Positions 1 through 9,728 are shown, counted from the first letter of the stretch. The stretch is DNA of 64,000 nucleotides from Paracoccaceae bacterium (GCA_018222585.1 JAAFAB010000002.1:1-64000), one strand, 5' to 3'. Program-made: numbers and translations. Notes: a model not told the origin generated them from the sequence alone.

Positions 1-62
1 TTAAGTCGTGGGAGAGTAAGTCGCCGCCAGACCTAGCAAAAATCCAACCCGATGTTCCAATA

Positions 63-97
63 GACGCCCGCGAAGAGTACTGCTCTTCGCGGGCGTC
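63..97. terminator. perfect 15-bp hairpin, probable terminator
   Basis: Bases 63-77 and 83-97 are exact inverted repeats (GACGCCCGCGAAGAG and its complement) around a 5-base loop. The stem is GC-rich and is followed by TTG only, so it would be a weak intrinsic terminator on either strand. It probably closes a gene that lies left of the window. Confidence 0.7.
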
Positions 98-260
98 TTG
101 CATTTCGACGAGGAAGTTCTGGCTGAAATCTCCGGGTTGCAGGTCAGGTCTGAGCTCTGCAACGGAGCGCCCGTTAACGAGTTTGCAAGACATTTGTAGA
201 GCGGGTTTAACGACCGGTTTACACCTGACTCATTCGACGAAAATTGTCCGGAGTCAGGCC

Positions 261-512
261 ATGGAGCCCTTTTCCCTGCTGTCAGTGGGTATGATCACTG
301 TTGTCGAATACGACAAACAGCTGCACTTGCTTACCGGTGCGGCGATCCACATCGCGGCGGAAGAGTTTCAACTGACCCCCCTCGAGGCCTGTCTGCTGAG
401 TTTCGGCGCCGGCCTTGCCAAGGAAGCCTGGGATAGCCGGGGCCACGGCGACGTGGAATTTGGAGATCTCGCCGCGACAGCCTTTGGTTGCCAGTTCATC
501 ATTCGATTCTGA
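261..512 (+). CDS. small hypothetical protein, YfiM/DUF2279-like
   Basis: About 83 residues if it starts at the ATG at 261; an upstream ATG at 192 would add 23 residues that look unlike coding sequence. The body begins with a DKQLH motif, continues through an alanine-rich helix and a glycine-rich stretch (SFGAGLAKE), and closes with a D-x2-A-x3-G pattern before FIIRF. This order resembles small YfiM/DUF2279-type envelope proteins, which have conserved D-K-x-x-H and G-A-x-x-K-E blocks. The match is by eye and the function is unknown. No partner gene is adjacent. The next stretch, 513-740, holds no supported gene. Confidence 0.5.
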   Translation: MEPFSLLSVGMITVVEYDKQLHLLTGAAIHIAAEEFQLTPLEACLLSFGAGLAKEAWDSRGHGDVEFGDLAATAFGCQFIIRF

Positions 513-739
513 GACGAAGGCGCTGTGGCTTTGCGATCTTTGAGATGCCCACCTGATGCCGGTGCGGCGTCACCAGAGCTTCCTTTGTCATGATTGACCG
601 CGCGAGGCCCATGGCGGCACCGCCGACGGCAACATGGCAGCGGTCGGGGGCGGTGGATTCACTGATCAGTTCTGAAGCTCTGAACAGCGGCGCCCCAAGA
701 GCGCGTGGAGTGGAAACGCCGTCTCCTCTTGGCGGACAG

Positions 740-1160
740 CTTCGGCTCATCGCCGTGACGCTCTTCCGGCGGGCGGAGGCCGCTTCCCCGGCGCCGCCGG
801 CGATCTGCGGCATCGTCTTCGCCAGCTCCTCCGTCGCGGCGGCGGCTTTGGTCACCCCGGCGTTCAGCTGGACCAAGGAGGTCGCGATGCGTTCAGGCGC
901 TTGTTGCTGCTCGGCCAGGGTCCGCGCCCGCTGACGCTTCTGGTCCACCGTTCCGCGGGGCTTGGCTCGCTTGCGGCGGAGCGGCAGGCTGCATCCTGCG
1001 CCGCTTCGCCGACCGCAGGTTTCGGCGTCTCCTGGTTCTCGATCAAGGCCATCTGGTCATTTCCCACGTGGTCACAGCTGAGGCGCCGACGAACGGCGCG
1101 GAGAGCCGGGTACAGTGGCTGTCGTTGGCGGGCCAGGACAGAGGCGTTGATTTCCTCTTG
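740..1160 (-). pseudogene. decayed methyl-accepting chemotaxis protein fragment
   Basis: The minus strand encodes pieces of a chemotaxis-receptor cytoplasmic segment in more than one frame. One piece starts near 1052 (MALIENQETPKPAVGEAAQ). After a frameshift near 970 a second frame reads RARTLAEQQQAPERIATSL and then AAAATEELAKTMPQIAGGAG, ending at about 740. Runs of this kind, with repeated Ala, Glu and Gln in heptads, are typical of receptor HAMP/signalling helices. No periplasmic domain, transmembrane helix or conserved hairpin tip is present, so this is a remnant. The reading in separate frames, rather than one clean gene, is visible in the sequence; the receptor assignment is by family resemblance. 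Confidence 0.55.
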
Positions 1161-1270
1161 CGATCCGCCCGTCTCAGGGAGACTGGGATGCGAAATCAGA
1201 GCGCGTGGCACGAAGTGTTTCGGAGCGGCGGCCAGGGGCGGGGCCCGGCCGCCGCCCGGGGGCGCAGACC

Positions 1271-2053
1271 TCAGGCGAGAGGCAGCGTACCGCCGTCGAT
1301 GACATGCTCGCTGCCGGTGATCGCCGCCGCCCGCCCGGAGCAGAGAAATCCGATCAACTCTGCTACCTCGGCGGGCCGGGCGGGGCGGCCAAGGGGGATG
1401 CCGCCAAGCGCCTGCATGATCAGCGCCTTGCCCCCCTCGCGGTCGGTGCCGGCCTCCGTCGCCAGCCGGTCGGCGAGGTCCAGTGCGGCCTCGGTCTCGA
1501 TCCAGCCGGGCGACACCCGCAGCACTCTGATTCCCTTGGGGCCGACCTCCTTCGACAGGCTCTTGGAGTAGGTCGAGAGCGCCGCCTTCGCCGCCGCGTA
1601 GGCGGTGGTCGATTCGGGCAGAGGCATCCGTCCCTGGATCGAGGTCACATGCAGGATGACCCCAGCCCCCCGGGCGATCATCCCGGGCAGGAGAAGCCGG
1701 TCGAGGCGCACCGCGGGCAGCAGGTTCAGCGACAGTTCGTGCTGCCAGTGTGCGTCGGTCAGGGCGGCGAACCCCCCGGCCGGGGCCGCCGAGCCGCCCA
1801 GCAGATCGACCAGGATGTCGAGACCGCCCAGGCGGCGGTCCACCTCCTCGGCGACATGGTCGCAGCCCTCGGGCGTGGTGATGTCGGCGGTGATGTATCC
1901 CACCCCCGGCAGGGGCACGGCGGGCAGGCTGCGCGCGGTGGTCAGCACCTGCGCACCCTCGGCAGCGAAGAAGGCCACGGTGGCGGCGCCGGTGCCCCGG
2001 GTGCCGCCGGTCACCAGCACCCGCTTGCCGTCCAGTCCCAGATCCAGCCCCAT
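1271..2053 (-). CDS. SDR family NAD(P)-dependent oxidoreductase
   Basis: A 260-residue classical short-chain dehydrogenase/reductase. The cofactor motif TGGTRGTG lies at residues 15-22, and the catalytic tetrad can be placed at Asn110, Ser138, Tyr152 and Lys156 (YAAAK). The usual NNAG structural motif is replaced by DLLGG near residue 85. Family members reduce or oxidise hydroxyl/keto groups with NAD(P)H; the substrate is unknown. The start shares one base with the stop of the upstream SnoaL-like gene (TGATG), so the two are translationally coupled. An HxlR regulator is divergent from the pair and is the obvious candidate controller. Confidence 0.9.
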   Translation of the reverse strand: MGLDLGLDGKRVLVTGGTRGTGAATVAFFAAEGAQVLTTARSLPAVPLPGVGYITADITTPEGCDHVAEEVDRRLGGLDILVDLLGGSAAPAGGFAALTDAHWQHELSLNLLPAVRLDRLLLPGMIARGAGVILHVTSIQGRMPLPESTTAYAAAKAALSTYSKSLSKEVGPKGIRVLRVSPGWIETEAALDLADRLATEAGTDREGGKALIMQALGGIPLGRPARPAEVAELIGFLCSGRAAAITGSEHVIDGGTLPLA

Positions 2054-2367
2054 CAGGAGATCTCCAGCCGGGCGATCCGGTCGCCGGCAAGATCGAACCG
2101 GTAGTCGAGTTCGACCGGGCTGCCCTTGAAGTCGCCGGTCAGCCGGCAGCGGACCTGCGCCCGGTCTCCGCTGTGATCGCCAGAGAGGATATCCTGGCGA
2201 TAGCGGATCTTCGCGACCTCCTCGCGCCAGCGCAGGATGGCGTCGCGGCCCTGGTGGCTGCGCCGCTCGTCGAGGGCCAGGCCGTCCTCGGTGAAGCAGT
2301 CGGCGACCTGTTCGGGAGTGGTGGCGGCGAGGTAGCGCACCACGGCAAGGGGAAGTGTCTGTGTCAT
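2053..2367 (-). CDS. SnoaL-like / NTF2-like protein
   Basis: A 104-residue single-domain protein. It has the NTF2-like pattern of an N-terminal helix pair ([20 protein letters not shown]), a GRDAILRW helix and a C-terminal curved sheet ([20 protein letters not shown]). Proteins of this fold act as small ketosteroid-isomerase-like enzymes or ligand-binding proteins; none of the classical catalytic acids can be assigned with certainty. It is the first gene of a two-gene operon with the SDR and begins after a GGAGA box. It is transcribed divergently from the HxlR regulator, with about 100 bases between the starts. Confidence 0.75.
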   Translation of the reverse strand: MTQTLPLAVVRYLAATTPEQVADCFTEDGLALDERRSHQGRDAILRWREEVAKIRYRQDILSGDHSGDRAQVRCRLTGDFKGSPVELDYRFDLAGDRIARLEIS

Positions 2368-2472
2368 TTCTGGAAGTCTCCGGTTGCGATTGCGATGACG
2401 GTCATGTGCGACTAGTTTGGAAACGGAACAAGAACGGACGAAAAAGTAGGGTACTTACCTGGAGGTATGCGG

Positions 2473-2883
2473 ATGGACGGCACCGGGGACTACGCGGGCG
2501 AAGATATGGGGGAAGACGCTGGTGACAGCCCTGCACCGGCGCCCCACGGATATACCCGCGAAACCGCGACCCAGGGCGTCGAGACCGCGCTGCGGATGAT
2601 CGAGGGCCGCTGGAAGCTGGAGATCCTGTTCCATCTCTTCGGCGGCAGGGTGCTGCGCTTTTCCGAGCTTGAGAGGGCGATTCCCGAGATCTCTCAGAAG
2701 ATGCTGATCCAGCAGGTGCGCCAGATGGAGGCCGACGGACTGGTGTGGCGCAAGATCTACCCGGAGGTGCCGCCCAGGGTCGAATACGGGCTCACCGATT
2801 GGGGGCAGGCGCTTTGTCCGGCGCTTGACGCGCTGCTGACCTGGGCGGGGCAGAGACCCGTGGAGCCCGGGAAGGAGAGCTGA
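2473..2883 (+). CDS. HxlR family transcriptional regulator
   Basis: A winged-helix regulator of about 136 residues. The HxlR core is clear: IEGRWKLEILFHLF, then RFSELERAIPEISQKMLIQQ, then the wing ending VEYGLTDWG. There is no cysteine near the usual redox position of the core, so sensing of quinones or thiols is not evident. An in-frame ATG at 2467 touches the GGAGG box at 2461-2465; the ATG at 2473 sits about seven bases from it and is preferred. The N-terminus is a short acidic tail. It faces the SnoaL-SDR pair and probably represses that promoter, which is the usual arrangement for the family. Confidence 0.88.
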   Translation: MDGTGDYAGEDMGEDAGDSPAPAPHGYTRETATQGVETALRMIEGRWKLEILFHLFGGRVLRFSELERAIPEISQKMLIQQVRQMEADGLVWRKIYPEVPPRVEYGLTDWGQALCPALDALLTWAGQRPVEPGKES

Positions 2884-3298
2884 CGCCGACATGTCAGCGC
2901 CTCGGTCGTTCAGGAGGCGGCGAAGGCCGGTGCCGGGCTTCCGAGTGGGGGCGCGCCCCGGTGCGGGACGGGAAGCCGCCGCCCGGGCCGCGCCGGGCGC
3001 AGCGCCGGGTATGGCATTGCTGCCGGTCTGCCGGCGATATGGTGCGCGCGTCCCCACGCGCAGCCCGCATCGCACAGGCAGACCGGTGTCCGGTACGCTG
3101 CCGACGTGGCGCTCCTGAGAAGCCCTTTGTTTTTATTGCGAAAACACGGACCTCTGGGTCAGATAACTGCGCCTCCCGCGGATGCTCAAACTCTTTTACG
3201 TTTTTGTCAAAAAAAGCGCCTGCAGCCCCTTGCGCCTCCCAGTCGGTCGCGATACATCGGGGCTCCATCCGATAGAGACTTGCTCTTACGGAGATTGG
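2884..3298. other. gene-free stretch before tRNA-fMet
   Basis: About 415 bases without a supported gene. The left half is extremely GC-rich; the right half (from about 3118) becomes AT-richer with several T- and A-tracts, as expected for the promoter region of the tRNA gene. Short open frames here have skewed Arg/Pro/Gly composition and no recognisable domain. Confidence 0.5.
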
Positions 3299-3375
<77 letters not shown>

Positions 3376-3382
3376 ACCAACG

Positions 3383-3420
3383 AAACGCCCCGAGGCTTTG
3401 GCCCGGGGCGTTTGTTTTTG
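3383..3420 (+). terminator. rho-independent terminator of tRNA-fMet
   Basis: AAACGCCCCG (3383-3392) pairs with CGGGGCGTTT (3404-3413) and is followed by GTTTTTG. It lies eight bases beyond the CCA end of the tRNA. Confidence 0.9.
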
Positions 3421-3669
3421 GGGCGCCACGACGTCCGGCCAGCCCTGCCTCGCTTTCCCATGAATGCCCTGCGGCTTTCGTGCCCTTTATGCCCCAGGAT
3501 ACCCACCGGAACGCCCCAGAGCTGTCGTGTCCAGGCCGGGATGCGCTGGCGCTTTTCGGCCTGCCGTAAACTGCGCCTGAGTAATTGCCCGATCTCGGGC
3601 ATTTACCCGGGGGCCGCGAGGCGCTAGGCAGAAGGCCCGGCCCGCGCGGCCTTCAGGAGGGGGAAAGCA

Positions 3670-5133
3670 ATGTCCTGGCTTGGCATCGACATCGGCACAT
3701 CCGGCATCAAGGCGCTGCTGACCGATCCCGGCGGTCGCGTGGTGGCAGAAGAGACCGTGGCGCTCAGCCGCTCGGTCCCGCAGCCCGGCTGGTCCGAGCA
3801 GGACCCGGGCGACTGGTGGCTGGCGACGCTGGCAGCGATTGACGGTTTGCAAGCCAAGGCACCGGCGGCGCTGGCGGGGCTGCGCGGCATCGGCCTGTCC
3901 GGGCAGATGCATGGCGCGACGCTGCTGGATGCGGCTGGCGCGGTGCTGCGCCCCGCGATCCTGTGGAACGACGGACGCGCGCATGAGGAATGCGCCGCGC
4001 TGGAAGCGGCGGCGCCCGAGCTGCGCGCCATCACCGGCAATATCGCCATGCCCGGCTTCACCGCTCCGAAGCTGCTCTGGGTCGCCCGGCATGAGCCCGA
4101 GATCTTCGCCCGCGTGGCCAAGGTCCTGCTGCCGAAGGATTACCTGCGCTACCGGCTGAGTGGCGATTTCTTCTCGGACATGTCCGACGCGGCGGGGACG
4201 CTCTGGCTGGACGTGGCCGGGCGGCGCTGGTCGGAGCCTCTGCTGGAGGCCACGGGCCTCAGCCGCGATCATATGCCCGCGCTGGCCGAGGGCAGTGCCC
4301 CGGCCGGCGAACTGACCGGGACCCTGCGCGACCGCTGGGGAATCACCGGCCCGGTCATCATCGCCGGCGGGGGCGGCGACAACGCGGCCTCGGCCTGTGG
4401 CATCGGCGCGGTGACCCCGGGGCGGGGCTTTGTCTCTCTTGGCACCTCGGGGGTGCTCTTTGTCTCGAACGACGGCTTCCGGCCGAATACCGAAGGCGCG
4501 GTCCATGCCTTCTGTCACGCGGTGCCCGACACCTGGCACCAGATGGGGGTGATCCTGTCCGCCGCCGACAGCCTGACCTGGCTGTCGGGCCTGACCGGGC
4601 GCAGCGCCGCTGAACTGTCCGCCCTGGCCGAGGCCGAAACGCAGGTGCCGGGAGAGGAGATCTTCCTGCCCTATCTCTCGGGCGAGCGCACGCCGCACAA
4701 CGACGCCCGCGCCCGGGGCAGCTTCGCGGGGCTGTCGCACCTATCGGACCCGGCGCGGATGACCCGCGCGGTGATGGAGGGCGTGGCCATGGCGTTGCGG
4801 GACTGCCAGCAGGCCCTGCTGGCGGGCGGGGCCGAAATCACCGACCTGGTGGCCGTCGGCGGTGGCGCCCGCTCGCGGCTCTGGCTGGAGATCGTGGCGA
4901 CCCTGCTGGGGCAGGAGATCAGCATTCCCGAGGCCGGGGACTACGGCGGGGCCTTCGGGGCGGCGCGCCTGGCCCGTCTGGCGGTGACCGGCGAAGATCC
5001 GGCCGAGGTCTGCGCCCCGCCGCCCGTCGCGACCCGCATCAGCCCCCGGATCGACCTGGAAGACGCCTACGCGGCGCAATATCTCCGCTATCGTGCGCTT
5101 TACCCCGCGATCGAGACCGCGCGCCGCAGCTGA
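3670..5133 (+). CDS. xylB: xylulokinase
   Basis: A 487-residue FGGY-family sugar kinase. Xylulokinase phosphorylates D-xylulose to xylulose 5-phosphate with ATP for entry into the pentose phosphate pathway. The N-terminal GIDIGTSGIKALL motif (residues 5-17) binds phosphate. SGQMHG (77-82) and LWNDGR (98-103) are sugar-binding signatures specific to the XylB branch. Asp237 in GGGGDNAASACG is the expected catalytic base, and LGTSG follows at 257-261. An AGGAGG box precedes the ATG. No xylose isomerase, transporter or regulator is adjacent, so the gene stands alone between tRNA-fMet and the efflux operon. Confidence 0.95.
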   Translation: MSWLGIDIGTSGIKALLTDPGGRVVAEETVALSRSVPQPGWSEQDPGDWWLATLAAIDGLQAKAPAALAGLRGIGLSGQMHGATLLDAAGAVLRPAILWNDGRAHEECAALEAAAPELRAITGNIAMPGFTAPKLLWVARHEPEIFARVAKVLLPKDYLRYRLSGDFFSDMSDAAGTLWLDVAGRRWSEPLLEATGLSRDHMPALAEGSAPAGELTGTLRDRWGITGPVIIAGGGGDNAASACGIGAVTPGRGFVSLGTSGVLFVSNDGFRPNTEGAVHAFCHAVPDTWHQMGVILSAADSLTWLSGLTGRSAAELSALAEAETQVPGEEIFLPYLSGERTPHNDARARGSFAGLSHLSDPARMTRAVMEGVAMALRDCQQALLAGGAEITDLVAVGGGARSRLWLEIVATLLGQEISIPEAGDYGGAFGAARLARLAVTGEDPAEVCAPPPVATRISPRIDLEDAYAAQYLRYRALYPAIETARRS

Positions 5134-5174
5134 GCGCCGCCAAACCGCGCGATATCTGTCCGATGCCGACAGCA

Positions 5175-5206
5175 CGCCCCGGAAAAGCCAATGCGTTTCC
5201 GGGGCG
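5175..5206. terminator. hairpin after xylB
   Basis: CGCCCCGGAAA (5175-5185) pairs exactly with TTTCCGGGGCG (5196-5206). There is no T-run, but the position 40 bases after the xylB stop fits a transcription end. Confidence 0.65.
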
Positions 5207-5356
5207 CTCGTGTCGTCCTGAAACGGATTTCCCCACCGGGGGCCTGAAATAACTCTACAGGCAGCGACGGAAACATGCTTCTTACACGTATAGATGCAGA
5301 CGACCGAAGCCCCGCGCCACGGATGCCTTCCCGGCCGGGCCCCTACCGGAGACCCC

Positions 5357-6538
5357 ATGCCCAGACCGCCCGCCGCAATCCGGCCGCTGCGCCGACTCAT
5401 GTTCCTTCTGCCTCTGCTGCTTCTGCCCGCCGCTCCGGTCCTTGCGCAATTCGCCGGCGCCGGGCGCGGCGGCCCGAGCGAGGTCGGGGTGGTTTCCCTC
5501 GAGCAGGCGGATGCCCCCTATCTCGTCACCCTGCCCGGTCGGGCCGTGGCCCATGACCAGACCGAGATCCGCCCCAGGGTCGAGGGTATCGTCGAGGAGA
5601 TCCTGTTTCCCGCCGGCGGGCGCGTCGCGGCCGGGGAACTGCTGTTCCGGCTCGACAGCGAAACCTACGAAGTGGCGCTGATCGCCGCCGAGGCGTCCCT
5701 GGCCAGTGCCGAGGCGACCCGTACCGCCGCCCAGGCGACCGTGGACCGCTACACCCGGCTGAACGGCGTCGGCGTCACCCAGTCCGATCTCGACGGCGCC
5801 ACCGCCTCGTTGGCCCAGGCCGAGGCCGGGGTGAAATCCGCCGAGGCCAGCCTGCGCTCGGCCCGGCTGAACCTGGAGCGCACCGAGATCCGCAGCCCCA
5901 TCGACGGTATCGCCGACCTGGCGCAGGTCTCGGAGGGGACGCTGGTGACCGCGAACCAGTCGGCGGCGCTGACCTCGGTGACCCGGATCGACCCGATCTT
6001 TGTCGATGTGCAGGAAAGCTCGGCCCGGATGCTGAGGATCCGCAAGCGGTGGGAAGAGGGGTCGCTGACCCGCCTCGACGAGATGCAGATCGACCTGCAA
6101 CTGGAAACCGGCGATGCCTACGAGGGGCCGGGCCGCCTGGTCAGCCCGCGCGCCGAGGTGTCGACCACCACCGGGACCGTGGATTTCCGCATCGAGTTCG
6201 ACAATCCCGACCGGGTGATCCTGCCGGGCCAGTTCCTGCGGGTGACCATGAGCCTGGGGACCACCCGGGCCATCCTGGTGCCGCAACGCGCCACCTCGCG
6301 CGGGTCTGACGGGTCGCTGACCGCCTTCATCGCCCGCGACGGCAAGGCCGAGCAGGTGGTGCTGAGCGCGTCGGGAAGCTGGCGCAACGCCTGGATCGTG
6401 ACCGATGGCGTGGCGGCGGGCGATCTGCTGATCGTCGACGGCTTGCGCAGCCTGCGGGCGGGCGCCGAGGTGAAGGCGATCCCGGTGACCATCGACGAAA
6501 ACGGCCTGGTGCGGGATACCCCCGCGGCCACCGAGTAA
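5357..6538 (+). CDS. efflux RND transporter periplasmic adaptor (membrane-fusion) subunit
   Basis: About 393 residues from the ATG at 5357, which follows a GGAGA box; a farther ATG at 5294 would add an N-terminus that hides the signal peptide. The signal peptide is clear: RPLRRLMFLLPLLLLPAAP, then a cut after VLA. The lipoyl-like half (RVEGIVEEILFPAGG), alanine-rich coiled-coil hairpin, barrel domain and membrane-proximal domain follow in the AcrA order. It bridges the inner-membrane pump to an outer-membrane channel. The RND pump gene starts six bases after its stop, and no TolC-type channel gene is in the window. There is no lipobox cysteine, so membrane attachment is not by lipid. Confidence 0.92.
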   Translation: MPRPPAAIRPLRRLMFLLPLLLLPAAPVLAQFAGAGRGGPSEVGVVSLEQADAPYLVTLPGRAVAHDQTEIRPRVEGIVEEILFPAGGRVAAGELLFRLDSETYEVALIAAEASLASAEATRTAAQATVDRYTRLNGVGVTQSDLDGATASLAQAEAGVKSAEASLRSARLNLERTEIRSPIDGIADLAQVSEGTLVTANQSAALTSVTRIDPIFVDVQESSARMLRIRKRWEEGSLTRLDEMQIDLQLETGDAYEGPGRLVSPRAEVSTTTGTVDFRIEFDNPDRVILPGQFLRVTMSLGTTRAILVPQRATSRGSDGSLTAFIARDGKAEQVVLSASGSWRNAWIVTDGVAAGDLLIVDGLRSLRAGAEVKAIPVTIDENGLVRDTPAATE

Positions 6539-6544
6539 GCCCGG

Positions 6545-9500
6545 ATGGTCAATTTCTTCATTCATCGCCCCGTCTTCGCCTGGGTCCTGGCCATCGTCAC
6601 CATGCTGGCCGGCGCCTTTTCCTATACGCAGCTTCCGGTGTCGCAGTACCCCGACATCGCCCCGACCACGGTGCGGATCACCGCCAGCTACCCGGGGGCC
6701 ACCGCCGACGCGGTGCAGAACTCTGTCACCACTGTGATCGAGGATGCGCTGACCGGGCTCGACGGGATGCTCTACGTGGTTTCGACCTCGCGCCAGTGGC
6801 GGTCGACGGTCACCCTGACCTTCGACGAGAGCATCGCGCCGGTCGACGCCCAGAACGAGGTGCAATCGAAAGTCAGCCAGGTCGAAAGCCAGCTGCCCGA
6901 CCGGGTGCGCACCTCGGGGGTGCGGGTCTCGCGCTCGTCCGATTCGATCCTGCTGGTCGGGGCCCTGGTCTCGACCGACGGGCGCTATTCCACGCTGGAG
7001 CTGGGCAATATCCTGGAATCCACCGTCTCCGGGCCGGTGCAGCGGACCGAAGGCGTGGGCGGGATCAACGCCTTCGGCTCGGGCTACGCGATGCGGATCT
7101 GGCTGGATCCGCTGCGGCTGGCGCAGTACCAGCTGACGCCCTCCAACGTGACCTCGGCGGTGACCGCGCAGAACACCACCGTTTCGGTCGGTTCGCTGGG
7201 CGAGCTGCCGGTGACCACGGGCCAGCAGTTCACCGCCACGATCACCGCCCAGAGCCAGCTGACCACCGTCGAGGAATTCGAGCAGATCCTGCTGAAGACC
7301 GAGGAGGACGGCTCTGCCGTCTACCTCGGCGACGTGGCGCGGGTCGAGATCGGGCGGGAAAGCTACGGCGTCGACAGCTTCTTCAACGGCATCAATGCCT
7401 CGGGCTTCGGCGTCAACCTGGCGACGGGGGCCAATGCGGTGGACACCGCCGCCGCGGTGCGCGCCACGCTCGACGGCCTGGCCGCGGCGCTGCCCGACGG
7501 GGTCGAAGTGCGCTATGCCTACGACACCTCGCCCTTTGTCGAATCCTCGATCGAAAAGGTCTATCACACGCTGATCGAGGCGGTGCTGCTGGTGCTGCTG
7601 GTGATCCTGGTCTTCCTGCAGAAATGGCGCGCGACGCTGATCCCGATCATCGCCGTGCCGGTGGTCCTTCTGGGCACTTTCACCGTGCTGGCCGCCGCCG
7701 GCTACACCATCAACACCCTGACCATGTTCGCCATGGTGCTGGCCATCGGCCTGCTGGTCGATGACGCCATCGTCGTGGTCGAGAACGTCGAGCGGGTGAT
7801 GGAGAACGAGGGACTGTCACCGCTTGCCGCCACCGAGAAATCGATGGGCCAGATCACCGGGGCGCTGATCGGCATCGCGCTGGTGCTCTCGGCGGTCTTC
7901 CTGCCGATGGCCTTCTTCGGCGGCTCGACCGGGGTGATCTACCAGCAGTTCTCGATCACCATCATCTCGGCCATGGTGCTTTCGGCGCTGGTGGCGCTGG
8001 TGCTTTCGCCGGCGCTCTGCGCCCAGATGCTGCGCCCGGCGCGGCACGGAGAGGGCATCGCCCCCGCCCGCTGGTTCAACCGCAACTTCGACCGCGTGAC
8101 CCGTGGCTACGGCTGGAGCGTCGGCAAGCTGCTGAAGGTCCCGCTGCTGGTGCTGGCGGTGCTGGTGGCGATCCTCTTCGGCGCCTGGCAGGTCTACCAG
8201 AAGCTGCCGTCGTCCTTCCTGCCCTCCGAGGACCAGGGGGTGATGATGGTCATCGTCAACCTGACCGAGGGCTCGACCACCGCGCAGACCAAGGCGGTGG
8301 TGGACGAGATCGACACCTGGCTGCGCGAAGAGCAGGGCGAGGCGATCGAGTCGACCTTCGCCACCCTCGGCTTCGGCTTCGGCGGCTCGGGGCAGAATAC
8401 TGCCATGCTGTTCATCAAGCTGAAGGACTTCGAGCACCGCGAGGGCCCGGGCCTGTCGGCGGGCGAAGTGGTGATGGCGGGCAACATGCACTTCGGCAGC
8501 AACCGCGCCGGGCGCATCTTCTTCATCCAGCCGCCGGCGATCCAGGGGCTTGGCAATACCTCCGGGTTCTCGATGTACCTCGTCGACCAGGGCAGCACCG
8601 GCGTCGAGGCGCTGCGCGAGGCCGCCGGGGCGCTGGAGACCCTGGCCGAAGCGGACGAGCGGGTGCAGAACCTGCGCGTCCAGGGCACCGATGACGAGGC
8701 GGTGCTGCGCATCAACATCGACCAGCAGAAGGCCGAGGCTTTCGGCGTCTCGCTGACCTCGGTCAACTCGATGCTCTCGACCATCTTTTCGGGCTCGTCG
8801 GTCAACGATTTCAACATGGGCGGCAACCTGCGCCCGGTGATCGTCCAGGCCGATGCGAACTACCGGATGCAGCCCGAGGACATTGAACGCTGGTACGCGG
8901 TGAACTCCCGCGGCGAGATGGTGCCCTTCTCGGCCTTCATGGAGACCGAATGGGTCGCGGCCTCGCCCTCGCTGGCGCGCTACGGCGGCACCTCGGCGAT
9001 CTCGATTTCGGGCGCGCCGGGCGACAATGTCAGCTCGGGCGTGGCGATGGCCGCGATGGAGGAACTGACGGCGCAGGTGCCCGGCGGCTACGGCGTGGCC
9101 TGGACCGGGCTCAGCTACCAGGAACGGCAGTCGGGCAACCAGGCGCCCTATCTCTACGCGTTGTCCGTGCTGGTGGTCTTCCTGTCGCTGGCCGCGCTCT
9201 ACGAGAGCTGGTCGATTCCCTTCTCGGTCATGTTGGCGGTGCCCGTCGGCGTGCTGGGCGCGCTGGTCGCGGCCTGGGCAACGGGGGGATCGAACGATGT
9301 CTACTTCAAGGTGGGCATCCTGACGACCATCGGCCTGGCGGCGAAGAACGCGATCCTGATCGTCGAATTCGCCAAGGACCTGGAGGAGCAGGGCAAGGGG
9401 CTGATCGAGGCCACGGTCGAGGCAGCGCGGCTGCGTCTGCGCCCGATCCTGATGACCTCCTTCGCCTTCATGCTGGGCGTCGTGCCGCTGGCCGTGGCCA

Positions 9501-9649
9501 CCGGCGCGGGCGCGGCGGCCCAGAATGCCATCGGGATTGGCGTGCTGGGCGGCATGGCGGCGGCCACCTTCCTCGGGGTCTTCGTGGTGCCCAGCTTCTA
9601 CGTGGTGGTGCGCCGGCTGACCGGCCGCCGACCGATCCGCGAGGGCTAG
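6545..9649 (+). CDS. AcrB-type RND multidrug efflux permease
   Basis: A 1034-residue inner-membrane proton antiporter of the HAE1 class. It has the expected plan: TM1 after FFIHRPVFAWVLAI, a large periplasmic porter/docking loop, TM2-6 with the proton-relay motif GLLVDDAIVVVENVER, a second periplasmic loop, and TM8-12 with the relay lysine in GLAAKNAILIVEFAK. All relay residues (Asp-Asp and Lys) are present, so it should be active. The length equals the family norm. It is translationally close to its adaptor and is followed by a terminator. Likely substrates are hydrophobic or amphiphilic compounds; none can be assigned. No local regulator gene flanks the pair. Confidence 0.95.
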   Translation: MVNFFIHRPVFAWVLAIVTMLAGAFSYTQLPVSQYPDIAPTTVRITASYPGATADAVQNSVTTVIEDALTGLDGMLYVVSTSRQWRSTVTLTFDESIAPVDAQNEVQSKVSQVESQLPDRVRTSGVRVSRSSDSILLVGALVSTDGRYSTLELGNILESTVSGPVQRTEGVGGINAFGSGYAMRIWLDPLRLAQYQLTPSNVTSAVTAQNTTVSVGSLGELPVTTGQQFTATITAQSQLTTVEEFEQILLKTEEDGSAVYLGDVARVEIGRESYGVDSFFNGINASGFGVNLATGANAVDTAAAVRATLDGLAAALPDGVEVRYAYDTSPFVESSIEKVYHTLIEAVLLVLLVILVFLQKWRATLIPIIAVPVVLLGTFTVLAAAGYTINTLTMFAMVLAIGLLVDDAIVVVENVERVMENEGLSPLAATEKSMGQITGALIGIALVLSAVFLPMAFFGGSTGVIYQQFSITIISAMVLSALVALVLSPALCAQMLRPARHGEGIAPARWFNRNFDRVTRGYGWSVGKLLKVPLLVLAVLVAILFGAWQVYQKLPSSFLPSEDQGVMMVIVNLTEGSTTAQTKAVVDEIDTWLREEQGEAIESTFATLGFGFGGSGQNTAMLFIKLKDFEHREGPGLSAGEVVMAGNMHFGSNRAGRIFFIQPPAIQGLGNTSGFSMYLVDQGSTGVEALREAAGALETLAEADERVQNLRVQGTDDEAVLRINIDQQKAEAFGVSLTSVNSMLSTIFSGSSVNDFNMGGNLRPVIVQADANYRMQPEDIERWYAVNSRGEMVPFSAFMETEWVAASPSLARYGGTSAISISGAPGDNVSSGVAMAAMEELTAQVPGGYGVAWTGLSYQERQSGNQAPYLYALSVLVVFLSLAALYESWSIPFSVMLAVPVGVLGALVAAWATGGSNDVYFKVGILTTIGLAAKNAILIVEFAKDLEEQGKGLIEATVEAARLRLRPILMTSFAFMLGVVPLAVATGAGAAAQNAIGIGVLGGMAAATFLGVFVVPSFYVVVRRLTGRRPIREG

Positions 9650-9678
9650 GCCCCGTGGCGACGACGACCCTGCGATGA

Positions 9679-9714
9679 GAAGACGCCCGGGGCTTAACGG
9701 CTCCGGGCGTCTTC
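9679..9714. terminator. bidirectional terminator between convergent genes
   Basis: GAAGACGCCCGG (9679-9690) pairs with CCGGGCGTCTTC (9703-9714). It separates the RND pump from the convergent zinc-finger gene and ends in short T-rich flanks on both sides. Confidence 0.85.
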
Positions 9715-9728
9715 ATTCGGCGGGGGGA

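Noticed and set aside
2891-3118. Small plus-strand open frame after the HxlR gene
   Set aside because: It has no ribosome site of its own and only Arg, Pro and Ala-rich composition.
5282-7567. Long open minus-strand frame opposite the efflux genes
   Set aside because: It is the shadow of GC-rich coding DNA. Its composition is rich in His, Gly and Arg, and the plus strand encodes complete recognised proteins.
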